In this document: one piece after another, positions 49,501 to 58,147 of the stretch
Layout: each line of letters opens with the position of its first letter
Position numbering within the stretch: the first letter of the stretch is position 1
The notes under the pieces: generated by a model
Databases searched by the model: none
Seen by the model: only the letters and a program-made list of their open reading frames with translations
What the model was told of the DNA's origin: nothing
Made by a program: the position numbers and the translations under genes
Source of the DNA: Linnemannia hyalina
Taxonomy: Eukaryota > Mortierellomycota > Mortierellomycetes > Mortierellales > Mortierellaceae
DNA length: 64,000 nt
Assembly (NCBI GenBank): GCA_019671135.1
Contig: JAHRHY010000008.1
Coordinates: forward strand, 2,264,322-2,328,321
Direction: 5' to 3'

Positions 49501-50183
49501 CTGGCGAGTTCTTCGATTCGGGAGACGTCGAGCATGTATCCGACTCCTTGATTGGTCTTGAGGATCTGACGGAGTTGTGTATTGCTAATAATGGAGATGT
49601 TGGTTGCTGATCGGTTCTTGGCGGATTTGGATAGTTGGTTGGATCCTGAGGTGTACTTGGTGGGAACCAAAGTGGATTTGGGTTTGGAAGGTGGCAGAAG
49701 GATTCGGTCTTGTTCCTGGAAGGAAGGGATGGATCGAGGCATTGTTGATTGTGCAAGAGGGGAAAGCTTGTCGAGTGTGTGCTGATGGAGGCATGGCATA
49801 GTAATGGTTCGTTTCTCCCAGTCGATATATGGGTTGTGTGAGCGGAGCCAGTCCATGCCAAGAATAATGGCATAATTGCCAAGTGCAATGAGTTGAAAAG
49901 TGTGTGTGGAAAAGTGTTGTGAGTGGGATTGCATAACCAATGTGGTGGCGTGATGAGAGGTATGTGTTGAACCATTGGCAAGAGAGATTTGTAATAAGTG
50001 TTGTGCTAGTGGAAGATTGTGCTGTTGTGCTAGATTTTGATGAATGAATGAGATGGTTGCTCCTGAGTCGATCATTGCATGGACTGGTAGTGAGGAGTTT
50101 TGGAAGTGAAGAGTAATTGGAATAGTAATAGGGGATAGCAGAGGATCATTTGGAGATTTGTTATACAGCTCGCCCAGACACAC
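46503..50183 (-). CDS. pol: Pol polyprotein of gypsy-B
   Basis: About 1226 residues from a nominal boundary; the frame begins with no ATG and is -1 relative to gag, open across the gag stop. Protease HAMIDSGATISF (about 50075). RT ETFDRLGKAKYFTKLDMRGAYN, active site VLYIDDILIYS (about 48885). RNase H ETDASDKALG (about 48440). Integrase zinc region HFGITKTSD...CDTCQRTK, catalytic residues in SMDFITQLP, VSDRGATF and the E of QTERVNS. Chromodomain DEEYEVEAILDSR...WRGYPVSERTWEP near the C-terminus. No internal lesion seen. A different chromoviral lineage from gypsy-2/A, judged by the IDSGAT protease and YIDD box. Confidence 0.95.
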   Translation of the reverse strand: MCLGELYNKSPNDPLLSPITIPITLHFQNSSLPVHAMIDSGATISFIHQNLAQQHNLPLAQHLLQISLANGSTHTSHHATTLVMQSHSQHFSTHTFQLIALGNYAIILGMDWLRSHNPYIDWEKRTITMPCLHQHTLDKLSPLAQSTMPRSIPSFQEQDRILLPPSKPKSTLVPTKYTSGSNQLSKSAKNRSATNISIISNTQLRQILKTNQGVGYMLDVSRIEELASATTNDNSIPESKPTVQLPEKYAEYAQVFSKMQADKLPPHRPYDHNIPVVEGATVPFGPVYNLSQTELQVLREYIQENLAKGFIRRSESPAGAPVLFVKKKDGSLRLCVDYRGLNKVTVPNRCPLPLISETFDRLGKAKYFTKLDMRGAYNLLRIKEGDEWKTAFRCRYGHFEYTVMPFGLMNAPGTFQAFANDVLRDYLDDFVVLYIDDILIYSDTLEEHTAHVRKVLSKLQDAGLCLKLEKCSFDKDKVEFLGFVIGTDGISMDPAKVAAIRDWPTPSSVSDVQCFLGFSNFYRRFVRKYSHIAAPLTALLKKNTNFVWTAIAQAAFTELKSRFMSGPVLRHFQPDRPCIIETDASDKALGAVCSQRDQDGRLHPIAYYSRKLLPAELNYQIYDKELLAIVSAFKHWRHYLEFSPATTEVITDHRNLEYFTTTRQLSRRQVRWSEILSDYNFTIHYRPGSQNAAADALSRRDNPGEGGAAQHGKTEMALLPPIQILNTIQARSLQPETPAIQEKIKTLIPDDLYFGPILAKTAKSNSDNAQYSIQDGRLLRDGLVCVPDDPELKKQILQECHDAPTAGHFGITKTSDLVSRTFYWPSMWRYIKDYINGCDTCQRTKSSTHKPYGLLQPLPVPDRPWTSVSMDFITQLPPSNGYTAICVFVDRFTKMAHFVPTYDNINAQDTVCLFLERVFSAHGLPDDIVSDRGATFTSAFVSTMFKSLGINQKLSTAYHQRTDGQTERVNSILEQYLRGYIDYQQTDWSTLLPIAEFAYNNATHSTTKTTPFFANLGYHPKFTITIPRVSKDNVPAQERVQALKNLYAEMQLNIHTAIEQHARNFDTKAQPQPNLQVGDLVWLDARNLQTNRPCKKLDHKRMGPYRILEKIGTRSFRLDLPPTTKLHPVFHVNLLERAHPDTIPGRASKRPPPLVVSGDEEYEVEAILDSRIRRNHLEYYIHWRGYPVSERTWEPAACVKNSPDLVREFHLQHPHKPSQRPLGTRP

Positions 50184-50197
50184 TCCAACTTTACTGT

Positions 50198-51493
50198 CTA
50201 GGCTGAATCTTTTTCCAATTGGAAAGAGATTGCATCGGGCTGGTCGCTAGTCTGTGTAGGCTGAAGGGCCGAGATCGAGGCTGTTGCCTTTGGGGCGTTC
50301 TTGAACGAGGGCTTTGCAGGTTTCTTGGGGCAGTCGTCAAGCCAATGATCTGCTGAACCACAGTAGGTGCACAGTCCTTCCTTTTGACGACGAAGACGCT
50401 CAGACGGTGGCAAAGGACCATGGCGAGCATGCGAGAGATCCATGTCCATCGAAGTGGTCGCGGGAGCTGAGGTAGCAGGGGTGGACGCGGTAGTTGGGGT
50501 GGATGAGGCTTGAGTGGTAGTAGAAGTGTGGGCAGTGGTGGAACGGGACGGAGTGCTGGAAGATTTGTTGCCGGAACGGGTCACTGCATAGCCGTACTGT
50601 CGGTTGTCGATGTCGATAGCCAATTGTGAAAACTCGGCAAAGGTAGGTGGCTCGGGGTAGTTTGCCATGGCTTCTTGAACAGACTCCTTCAGGCCGAGGC
50701 GGAACTGTGAAATCATTGCGCTATCATTCCATGCTGTATCCGCTGCAAGGTTGACGAAACGGTTTGTATAGTCGATGGCAGAACCGCGCTGTCTAAGTTG
50801 ACGGAGTTGGGTTTCTGCTAGGACGTGAGCATTGGAGACTCCAAAGTTCTTACTCATAAGAGCAAAGAACTGATCCAGGTTAGAAATACATGCGGGTCTC
50901 TCCTCGACAGGCAACTTGAAGGACGGAACGTATCTCTGCATGTACTTGAACGCTGCAGTATCACCGAGGCGCGAGATAGCCAGCACAATGCGGTCGTGGT
51001 CGTTCGGATAGAGGGTCTCGTTTGCAACGAAGAAGAGTTCCAGCTGAGCCTGAAACCCTTTCCAATCTTCACGCTTTCCGGAGAAGACTGCGGGGGGTGC
51101 TACTTTTGGCCTCGAAGGGGAGCTATTGCTGGAGTGAGGTGTAGTTGATTGGAAGATGGCACTCACTGTGTTGGTGACATCGGTCTTGTGATCATAAAAT
51201 AGTTTGCCTAGTTCTGCGCGAGTGATGGGTGGTAATTGTGACGTCATCTTCTGGACGTTGGATTCGAGGCTGAGTAATCGAGGGTTGAGGTTGACGGTCA
51301 GGCTTGTGAAGAAATCTTCGTTCGAAAGAATGAAGTCCAGCATATCACGGTACTTCTGAACAGTCTCCTCGAGTTCGGTGACTTTGGCTTGCAAGGGAGT
51401 GACCGTCTGAACTATTTGTTCAAGTGTGGCTACTCGGTCCATCAGTGCTTGGAAGCGCGCGTTGGCTGTAAGGATCTCACTATCGGGTAGCAT
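50198..51493 (-). CDS. gag: Gag protein of gypsy-B
   Basis: 431 residues from the ATG at 51493. The N-terminal part (VATLEQIVQTVTPLQAKVTELEETVQKYR) looks like a coiled coil. The Gag core (VFSGKREDWKGFQAQLELFF...) resembles retrotrans_gag. A Ser/Thr-rich linker follows, then the CCHC knuckle CTYCGSADHWLDDC near residue 375. The frame ends LEKDSA. A GGAAAAAG run about 20 nt before the stop is a plausible slip site for the -1 shift into pol. The sense leader holds a 23-nt A run upstream of the ATG. Confidence 0.93.
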   Translation of the reverse strand: MLPDSEILTANARFQALMDRVATLEQIVQTVTPLQAKVTELEETVQKYRDMLDFILSNEDFFTSLTVNLNPRLLSLESNVQKMTSQLPPITRAELGKLFYDHKTDVTNTVSAIFQSTTPHSSNSSPSRPKVAPPAVFSGKREDWKGFQAQLELFFVANETLYPNDHDRIVLAISRLGDTAAFKYMQRYVPSFKLPVEERPACISNLDQFFALMSKNFGVSNAHVLAETQLRQLRQRGSAIDYTNRFVNLAADTAWNDSAMISQFRLGLKESVQEAMANYPEPPTFAEFSQLAIDIDNRQYGYAVTRSGNKSSSTPSRSTTAHTSTTTQASSTPTTASTPATSAPATTSMDMDLSHARHGPLPPSERLRRQKEGLCTYCGSADHWLDDCPKKPAKPSFKNAPKATASISALQPTQTSDQPDAISFQLEKDSA

Positions 51494-51714
51494 TGTAGTT
51501 GATACGGAAAGTGAAGAGTTGTTGTAGTTTCTGAGGGTTGTGGGTTGTGTACGGAAGATGGTAGTAAAAGAGGAAAGAACTTGAAGAAGATAGGGTTTGG
51601 TTTTGTTGTGGAAAAGGCTTTTTTTTTTTTTTTTTTTTTTTTTGAGCGCTGAAGTATATCAATAGAAAACAGACAAAGTTTGATCCAAGGTTCTTTAGGT
51701 GTATGACTTGGTAT
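51494..51714 (-). promoter_or_regulatory. gypsy-B leader with self-primer site and A tract
   Basis: The sense leader begins ATACCAAGTCATACACC directly after the 5' LTR. ATACCAAGT is the perfect complement of ACTTGGTAT, which lies about 37 nt after TATAAAAGG in the LTR sense strand. A homopolymer (T on plus, 51620-51642) lies upstream of gag. Confidence 0.65.
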
Positions 51715-51911
51715 TGTCAAGAAAGCAGACCAAGCAATAGAATGAAGTAGATAAAGAGAACCTTGATCAAGGACTAAGAAATGAGTATAAGGAATAGGTT
51801 AAAGAGTATGTTGTATTGGCGATACCAAGTAAAGAGCTATAGATTTGCTATCTAAGGCCCTTTTATACTCGTTAGGGCGAAGTCACAAGAGCAAGCTCTT
51901 GTCTCGTGACA
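51715..51911 (-). repeat. gypsy-B 5' LTR (197 bp)
   Basis: Identical by eye to 46296-46492. The sense strand has TATAAAAGGGCC as a clear TATA box, followed at the expected distance by the likely RNA start region. Confidence 0.96.
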
Positions 51912-52628
51912 ATACCCTCCTTCCAGCCGCGGAATTTGCATATAATAACTCCGTCAACCACTCGACCGGCTATTCACCTTTTTTCCTCAACACCGGCCAA
52001 CATCCCCGCATCCCCGCCAGTCTCCTCTCCCACATCGACAGCAACGTACCCAGCGTTCACAACTATCTTGATCAACAGTCGACAGCACTACTTTTCGCAC
52101 AAGACGCACTACAACGAGCCCAGGATCATCAGAAGGAACAGGCCGACAAGAGAAGACGCGACCACGACTACAAGGTCGGCGACAAGATCCTCCTTAGTGC
52201 AGAGAACATCACCATGCCAGCCGACAGTGGACTCAGCTCGGATAAACTCAAACCTCGCTTCATCGGACCCTTTACATTGCTGGAGCAGCGATCACCAGTC
52301 ACTTTTCTAGTCGACCTACCGCCCTCCTACAACATCCACAATGTCTTCCACGTCGACCTCTTCCGCCATCACATCGAGTCACCACTTGCATTTGGCCGGC
52401 GAACATTAGCACCACCACCACCAGTTGTCATCGAGGGCAATGAAGAATACGAGGTCGAGTCCATTTTGCGTTACAGGAAATACCGACGGCAACACCAGTT
52501 CCTTGTGTCATGGAAAGGGTACGGACGGGAGGACCAAACGTGGGAGCCCGTCGCCAACCTGGAGAACTGCCGCGACCTAGTTGACGCGTTCAAAAAGGAC
52601 CAGGGGATCGTTTTTTAAAAGGGGAAGG

Positions 52629-52727
52629 TGCAACAGTTGAACCTCCGATCAGAGTAGCTTTAGATAAATAGACACACACTACCATAATACATCCACATCT
52701 CTTACTTCCACTCCTCCTAAAGTTGCA
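52629..52727 (+). repeat. gypsy-A 3' LTR (99 bp)
   Basis: Identical by eye to 41870-41968; followed by the AAAAC target duplication and the resumed transposase gene. Confidence 0.95.
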
Positions 52728-54006
52728 AAAACACTTCCAACAACTGCTTGATGACCATTGGACTTTCCTCAACGCTGGATGGCCAACAATTACACCACGT
52801 AATAATCATCGTACTGTAAGCAAGGAAATTGGGTATATGCCAGAAATAAAAGAAACCCTAAATCGACGCCTTGGTCCTATTCCAGTGTACTTCTTTCTTG
52901 TTGACATCTGGCCAAAGGTTAAGTATCCTGGTCCATACAAAGAAGTGGAGAAAGGTCTTTTAATGCTCTATCATCTTGTCAAAGGACTGTCTATGGAAGC
53001 AATGGAACCACACATGCCAAAAAGTAGTTTTCATGCAATGCACTCTGTGTTTTATAAGAAAGAATATACTTTGCACAACAAGTACATCACCAACTGTATT
53101 GCAACAATGTTCTCCACAATTAAAATACGCCTATTGTCTGCAAAGGAAAAGAATCCTCCATTATTTAAGCATGTTACATTGCATCTTGATGGTCATGATA
53201 CAAGAGCAACATACAAAGGTGAGAGCAGTGCTGATATGTACTCTTACAAGCTGAAAAAGTCAGGATTACGCACACAGGTAGCAATGGATTGTAATGGCAT
53301 GGCTTTATTTGTCTCCAAATCTGCATCTTGCAAGAACAATGCTGATGGAACAATGCTGCTAACGATGAAGTTGGACAAGAGAGTGCATGAGATGGATTGC
53401 ATTGCTCTCGATGGAGGGTATCCACAGTTCTTAAGGAGGCTTATAGATGAGTCTGATACTCTTAAAGTCCAAAATTTCGCTCATCCATACCGTAAACAGA
53501 AGAACAAGGAACTTACACAGGAAGAAGCGTTATACAATACCACCTTTGGTAGTTTCCGCTCGCAGATGGAATCTCTGTTTGCAGACCTTGGTTCCACATT
53601 TGAGAAACACAACAACCGTACTCCTGTGTTGGTGGATAAGAAACAAACATATAATTTGCAGTTGAAGTTATCTTTGTTACTCTTAAACATGAAAAAGATG
53701 GTTGCTTTGTTGAAGATTTCTGCAGAACCAATTCATACAGCTTGGCTTCGCGAAGGATTCGAGTATCCGACGACAGAGAACGACGTTGAGCAACCAATGG
53801 GATATGTTGATGTTGGTGCGCTAGTGGAGGATGGAAATACAATGGCACAACTCCAGAACAAATTTCTTGGTATTAATCTTCATGGTGATGTTGATGTTAA
53901 TGTTGATGAGGACACACCAATGGATCAAGCAGTAATAATGCAACCCGGTCTTTCCATTGAGCTTAGAGGTACGAAGCGACAAATGGATGTTAATGGTAAT
54001 CTGTAG

Positions 54007-54637
54007 ACTTATTGCAGGTTTTTAAAAGAATAGACATACATAGCCTATTTAGTCAGCTTTAAGATACGGTATTAACTGCCAAGACGCTAATATGCACCGG
54101 TATCTATTATTAAAAGCCATGGTATTATTGTAGTAGATCGGATGCTATTCTATGCTATTCTACAGCATTCCTTTTTATTTAACACAGAGGATAAACACAT
54201 GTACAAACCTACGTCATAAAATAATACTACATTCTTAACCATTTTTAAACCCCGTCTTTAATGCCAAGCAGTCTTAATAAGCAAGATCTACGTCATACGA
54301 GGAACACTACATTATTAACCACTTAGATGCCTTTTTAAAACTCTTTTGTTACTAAGCGCCAAGCAGTGCTAATAAGCAAGCGCTATTAATGTCCATTGTG
54401 GCAGTGTTCCTGAATTAGTATAAATAAAGGAGTCCACTTCCCTCTTGCTTAATCTTTATCTAGTAACCAACCAACAATTATCCATATCTATACAACCATC
54501 CATACCTATACAACCATCTTTTATTGCAATTCTTTATATCAGTGTACTAAGCAGCTGCAATCTACCACACATAAACTGAAAAGTCATTCACACCCACCAT
54601 ACCACAAGTACAATCCATATTATTCATATCCAAAAAC
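54007..54637 (+). promoter_or_regulatory. Promoter region of the element X acidic-protein gene
   Basis: Contains TTTTTAAAAG after the transposase stop, two CTACGTCATA sites (about 54209 and 54289; TGACGTAG on the other strand), repeated GCCAAGCAGT.TTAATAAGCAAG blocks, and TATAAATAAAGG at about 54420. An A/C-rich leader (CCATACCTATACAACCATC repeats) then leads to the ATG at 54638. The left part is conserved in element Y. Confidence 0.6.
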
Positions 54638-56899
54638 ATGAAGTACGTTCAGCTTACAATCGAGCTCATCACCAAGGCCTTTGAGACATTCTCCTCTAAG
54701 AAGGGAGTGGAGTTTACCAAGAAAGATGCAAATAAGATCTTTAAGGCGCTTGATGAGGATGAGGAAGTAGAGAGATACTACTTTTGTGGAGAAAAGTGCA
54801 CCAAGTCCAAGCGCAAATGCATGAAGGAAGTTGATGATGAAGGCATACATTGTTATGTCCACGATCCTGCGCGCAAGTGTCAAGGCACAACTATTAAGGG
54901 TGCTAATTGTGGTAGTGTAGCCAAACTTGGTCAAACATACTGTGGACGTCATCAAGATCAAGATAGAGGTTATATAAAACGTAGTAACAACAACGCACCT
55001 GTCGACAAGCGTACTAAGTCTTCCAAGGCTTTAAAGAAGACACATACTTCTAAGTTTGTGTCTTCCGATGACGATATGACTTCCGAGGATGAAGAACCAA
55101 AGAAGCGAAAGAGAAACAAGCAGGAGTCATCGGATGAAGAGCCGTCCGATGATGATGATGAAGAAGATATAATTGCCGTCTCCTTTCCGTTGAGTCCAAA
55201 GGTAGTTGACATAACGTCCAAGAAAAATGTACCACTCGCTAATACATGTATATGGACGCGTTATGCAACTAATCCAGCTTTCCTGTATGCAAAAAGCTTT
55301 ACTGTAAATGGCAAGTACATTATTAGGCTAAAGGAAAAGAATCTCTACATTGCATTGTGTCCACCTAAGCTCATGGGCAAGAATCTCCCTGCGCCAGAAA
55401 TATCTGAGAAAGAGGCACGCATATTGGCCAAGATGGGTCTTCAAGAGGCAACTTCAGCAGATGTAGAAAAAATAGAAGAGTCTTCTGCTGATGAGAATTC
55501 TGACGATGATACAGATGATGGTGATACGTCTGATAATGCTGACTCTGAGGATGATTCCTCTAAAGATAAAGACTCTGATGATGGCAAGTCCAATAACAGA
55601 CCTGATGTAGAATCTGGAGATGATACCTCTAAGGATAACCCTGATGAAAAACTATCTCATAAAAAGCCATCTAAGGATGATGAGAAGAAGACTTCTCGAA
55701 AGAAAAGGCATTCAGAGATGCCCAAAAATGCAGAGCCATCTTCTAATGTAGATGTTTCTAAGGATGAAAAAGATGAACACACATTTGCACTGGCCACAAC
55801 GGCGCGTAACATTAGATCAGAGAAAGACATACCACTTGCAAAGGATGGAGGATGGATGGTTCATCCTAATAACGACATGCTTGAGTATGCAACTAACTTT
55901 ACGATGAAGGCTAAGTACATTGTCAAGCTATGTGGAAAGAATACATACGTTGGCCTGTTTACGCTTGATCATCTGCGTGGCGGTGGTGATGTTCCAGAGA
56001 TGGATATCTTGGAACGCTCCATGCTTAGCAAGATGAAACTTCAAGAAATGTCTGATGAAGAGAGAAAGATGCTTTTCAACGAGGAGGTCGAAGTAGAAGA
56101 GGAACTACCAGTGGAAGGACCGACAGATATATCCAAGATGAAATGGAAAAGGTTTCACAAGCAGCAATTGGAGTATTCCAAGAATGTACTTGTAAATGGA
56201 AAGCACATTCTCAAGATCCGCAAGCAAAACATTGTAGTTGGCTTGGTGACTGATGACCACATTGGTGCAGAGAATGTCGACTATGATAATCTTAACCAAA
56301 AGGAAAAAGAAAAGATCTTTGCTATGGGCTTTAAGCCACAATGGTCTAAGGATAGGTCGACAGAGAAAGGTGAACCGGTAGAAAAAATAGATGATGAGGT
56401 GCAAGAGTCGAATATTAAGGAAACTTTAGATGAACTTGTAGAAAAAGTAGATGATGAGGTGCAAGAGTCGGATGTTAAGAAAACTCTAGAAGATGGTGGA
56501 CCTATGGAAAGCGAAAATGTGAATGCCTCAAGTGTTTACACTACAAAAGACCATCATGATTTTCTGAAGGCAATGGGAGAAGTATATAGCAAAATAACAG
56601 CTATCGAAGAAGAACTCCGCGAGGAATACGTTTCGGCAGATGGTAATGCAGAAGAAAAAGAACTAATTTTTCACCTAGGTTTGTTGGAGAAAGATTATTC
56701 CAACTACGAAACATGGCACATGGATAAGTTTGGTTCCCGCGAACCACATTCCGATATATTATGTAAGTTTGCAAAAGAAGGATCTAACAACAGAAAAACC
56801 ATAGTGCAAAGTGTATTAGATAGTATTCAAGCCAAAGAGAAAAGTACGATGGAAGAAAAGAAGCCTCTTGAAGTAACATTTGAGACCGCAGAAGAGTAG
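54638..56899 (+). CDS. Acidic Cys/His protein with triplicated domain (element X cargo)
   Basis: 753 residues from the ATG at 54638. The N-terminal 40 residues are helical (KYVQLTIELITKAFETF). Two Cys/His modules follow at about 47-110: CGEKCTKSKRKCMK...CYVH and CQGTTIKGANC...YCGRH, a style common in large-DNA-virus and mobile-element proteins, probably zinc-binding. Next come a basic NLS-like KKRKRNK and acidic S/D/E runs. A module of about 70 residues is then repeated three times (about 200-280, 405-485 and 500-570): W-T/V..., YA-x-F/V, a GKYI(I/V)(R/K)L segment, a VGL or IAL segment, a KMGLQ/AMGFK end. The C-terminus is charged, with short tandem repeats (VEKIDDEVQESNIK / VEKVDDEVQESDVK). 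A divergent relative is broken in element Y. In PIF/Harbinger elements the second protein is a Myb-like targeting factor; no Myb domain is visible here. Function unknown. Confidence 0.8.
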   Translation: MKYVQLTIELITKAFETFSSKKGVEFTKKDANKIFKALDEDEEVERYYFCGEKCTKSKRKCMKEVDDEGIHCYVHDPARKCQGTTIKGANCGSVAKLGQTYCGRHQDQDRGYIKRSNNNAPVDKRTKSSKALKKTHTSKFVSSDDDMTSEDEEPKKRKRNKQESSDEEPSDDDDEEDIIAVSFPLSPKVVDITSKKNVPLANTCIWTRYATNPAFLYAKSFTVNGKYIIRLKEKNLYIALCPPKLMGKNLPAPEISEKEARILAKMGLQEATSADVEKIEESSADENSDDDTDDGDTSDNADSEDDSSKDKDSDDGKSNNRPDVESGDDTSKDNPDEKLSHKKPSKDDEKKTSRKKRHSEMPKNAEPSSNVDVSKDEKDEHTFALATTARNIRSEKDIPLAKDGGWMVHPNNDMLEYATNFTMKAKYIVKLCGKNTYVGLFTLDHLRGGGDVPEMDILERSMLSKMKLQEMSDEERKMLFNEEVEVEEELPVEGPTDISKMKWKRFHKQQLEYSKNVLVNGKHILKIRKQNIVVGLVTDDHIGAENVDYDNLNQKEKEKIFAMGFKPQWSKDRSTEKGEPVEKIDDEVQESNIKETLDELVEKVDDEVQESDVKKTLEDGGPMESENVNASSVYTTKDHHDFLKAMGEVYSKITAIEEELREEYVSADGNAEEKELIFHLGLLEKDYSNYETWHMDKFGSREPHSDILCKFAKEGSNNRKTIVQSVLDSIQAKEKSTMEEKKPLEVTFETAEE

Positions 56900-57372
56900 A
56901 TCAAGAATTTTAAAAACTGTAGATATACCACTTGCACAAATAAAGCTTTTATATATGGAATACACATGTAATATTATCCTCGTCCCTTCCAATGAGATTC
57001 ACCAGATATATTACCCATCTTTTTAAAAACTTCCACCATCCTTTGCACAATTTACAATATTTCTTTCTTGATCACAGTGGTGTTTATCCACAATCTACTT
57101 ATATTTAACATTACGAAAATTACAATAACTATATCTAATATGTTCTACAATGCATGCACTCTTTATGACATTTATTTTTTCACCATTGGCATGTTTACCA
57201 ACGATCTGTATAGGAGGCCGCATATCAACAAATATTATAACAATCGTAACTTCCTACAAAGTATGTTACATCAAACATTATAAAAACCACGATAACTTCA
57301 TCTGAGACGTTCCACAATGCATGCACCCTCACCATTATTGCATTACCCATATTTTTTTAAAACATTCACCTA
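56900..57372. other. Element X right inner flank
   Basis: AT-rich non-coding DNA with three T/A palindromic motifs (ATTTTAAAAAC near 56909, CTTTTTAAAAAC near 57020, TTTTTTAAAAC near 57351). A partly duplicated segment (TCTACAATGCATGCACTC near 57142 and TTCCACAATGCATGCACCC near 57309) is present. Ends CACCTA before the repeat. Confidence 0.55.
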
Positions 57373-57867
57373 GGAGGCCTTTCAGGTCCAAGTTATCATA
57401 TGGTGTTTGTTACATCTCTGTAGATCTCGACAATATCCATAGCGACTATGGGATGAGAATGTATATATGATACCAAGCATATAAGACAACCATTGTAACA
57501 TTTTTTGTTTAACTATCCTACTAAACACCAACCTATTCTCCAAACAACAAAGTCTTCTTATTTTTCGCACACCACACTCTTGAATATGTCCATCTACTAT
57601 TAACCTGTAACCCTCACTGCAAGATTCGCCAGAGTAGTTCTTGTATGTCATCATCTAAAGCACTTGTACTCTCAACTGTATCTTTGGGGCGAAATACAGG
57701 GGAGAGATTACATTTTAAAAAAACATGTGCTGTCTATTGCTATTTTATTCTGTGTTCTGTTGCCCACTATGAAGAGATATGTCAGTTATGGAAGTAAACA
57801 CTCCGTTCCTTGGGCTTTGGATATTTTTTATATGCCTTTTTATATCCTCTGCACATGAAGGGGCCGC
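57373..57867 (+). repeat. Right terminal direct repeat of element X (495 bp)
   Basis: Same orientation and, by eye, same sequence as 41198-41692. Followed by TAAGCAAAAG, the continuation of Helitron 2. Confidence 0.92.
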
Positions 57868-58147
57868 TAAGCAAAAGTGCGTATGCGTATCCCACAGAAA
57901 GCGAAGTGCGTGTCCCCTAGGAGGATCTGCTGACCAAGAAATGCTAAATAAGCAAAGTGGGAGTCCTCTAGAACCTCTAGAATCCTCCAGCAACAACCTT
58001 TTCTTCTCTAATAACTTGCTTGCTGCTACTCTTTTCCTCGCTTTTGTGCTTTTTTTTTTTTTTTTTTTTGCTCCTTTATTCCTCACTACAGTCTTTCATC
58101 AGCCACAACTCCAAATTTCATTTTCATCACATCTGTCACCATTCAAC

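Larger units (their letters stand above)
46296..51911 (-). mobile_element. Ty3/gypsy chromovirus gypsy-B, complete
   Basis: Minus-strand element with identical-looking 197-bp LTRs (46296-46492, 51715-51911) and a perfect target duplication ATACC (46291-46295, 51912-51916). Genes gag and pol are intact. The internal sequence after the 5' LTR (sense ATACCAAGT) is complementary to ACTTGGTAT inside the LTR, suggesting self-priming. The youngest insertion in this stack. Confidence 0.96.
43150..52618 (+). pseudogene. pol: Pol polyprotein of gypsy-A, split by gypsy-B in the integrase region
   Basis: First part 43150-46295: protease LIDGGAEGN (about 43575), RT IDRFRGARYFSKLDLLSGYHQ and VYLDDILIYS (about 44655), RNase H TDASGFAIG (about 45100), integrase zinc region (45735-45850) and the catalytic D, D, E in TMDFMTH, VSDRDSKF and QTDGQTEV. 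Gypsy-B enters between codons for NWDT and LLPAAEF. The second part 51917-52618 supplies the integrase C-terminal domain and chromodomain (NEEYEVESIL...WKGYGREDQTWEP), stop at 52618. Apart from the insertion no lesion is seen, so the element was intact when hit. Closely related to gypsy-2 Pol. Confidence 0.92.
41870..52727 (+). mobile_element. Ty3/gypsy chromovirus gypsy-A, interrupted by gypsy-B
   Basis: Plus-strand element with 99-bp LTRs (41870-41968, 52629-52727) that look identical, and a perfect 5-bp target duplication AAAAC. PBS TGGTAGCAAAGGTTC directly follows the 5' LTR; the purine tract AAAAGGGGAAGG precedes the 3' LTR. Without gypsy-B it is about 5.2 kb. Confidence 0.95.
41854..54006 (+). 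pseudogene. DDE transposase of element X, split by gypsy-A
   Basis: The ATG at 41854 begins MDLTK; gypsy-A is inserted after codon 5 or 6 (AAAAC target, duplicated at 41865-41869 and 52728-52732). Coding resumes at 52733 and ends at 54006. Apart from the insertion the frame is intact and matches the element Y transposase almost residue for residue, with HLDGHDTR, ALDGGYPQF and FRSQMESLFADLG. X is therefore a recently active element that lost its own transposase by insertion. A start codon formed at the LTR junction is fortuitous. Confidence 0.85.
41198..57867 (+). mobile_element. Element X: DDE-transposase element with 495-bp LTR-like direct repeats
   Basis: Left repeat 41198-41692, promoter, transposase gene (41854-54006, interrupted), promoter, acidic-protein gene (54638-56899), right repeat 57373-57867. 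Flanked by TAA (41195-41197 and 57868-57870). The pre-insertion site GACTAAGCAAAAG is intact at 37174 onward. Without gypsy-A the length is about 5.8 kb. Both terminal repeats look identical to each other and share private differences from other copies (for example TCGCCAGAG and TTTGGGGCG). Confidence 0.88.

Noticed and set aside
41198..57867. LTR retrotransposon interpretation of element X
   Set aside because: Direct repeats fit, but there is no reverse transcriptase, PBS or TG...CA end, and the genes are a DDE transposase and an unknown protein; the RT genes inside belong to gypsy-A and gypsy-B with their own LTRs.
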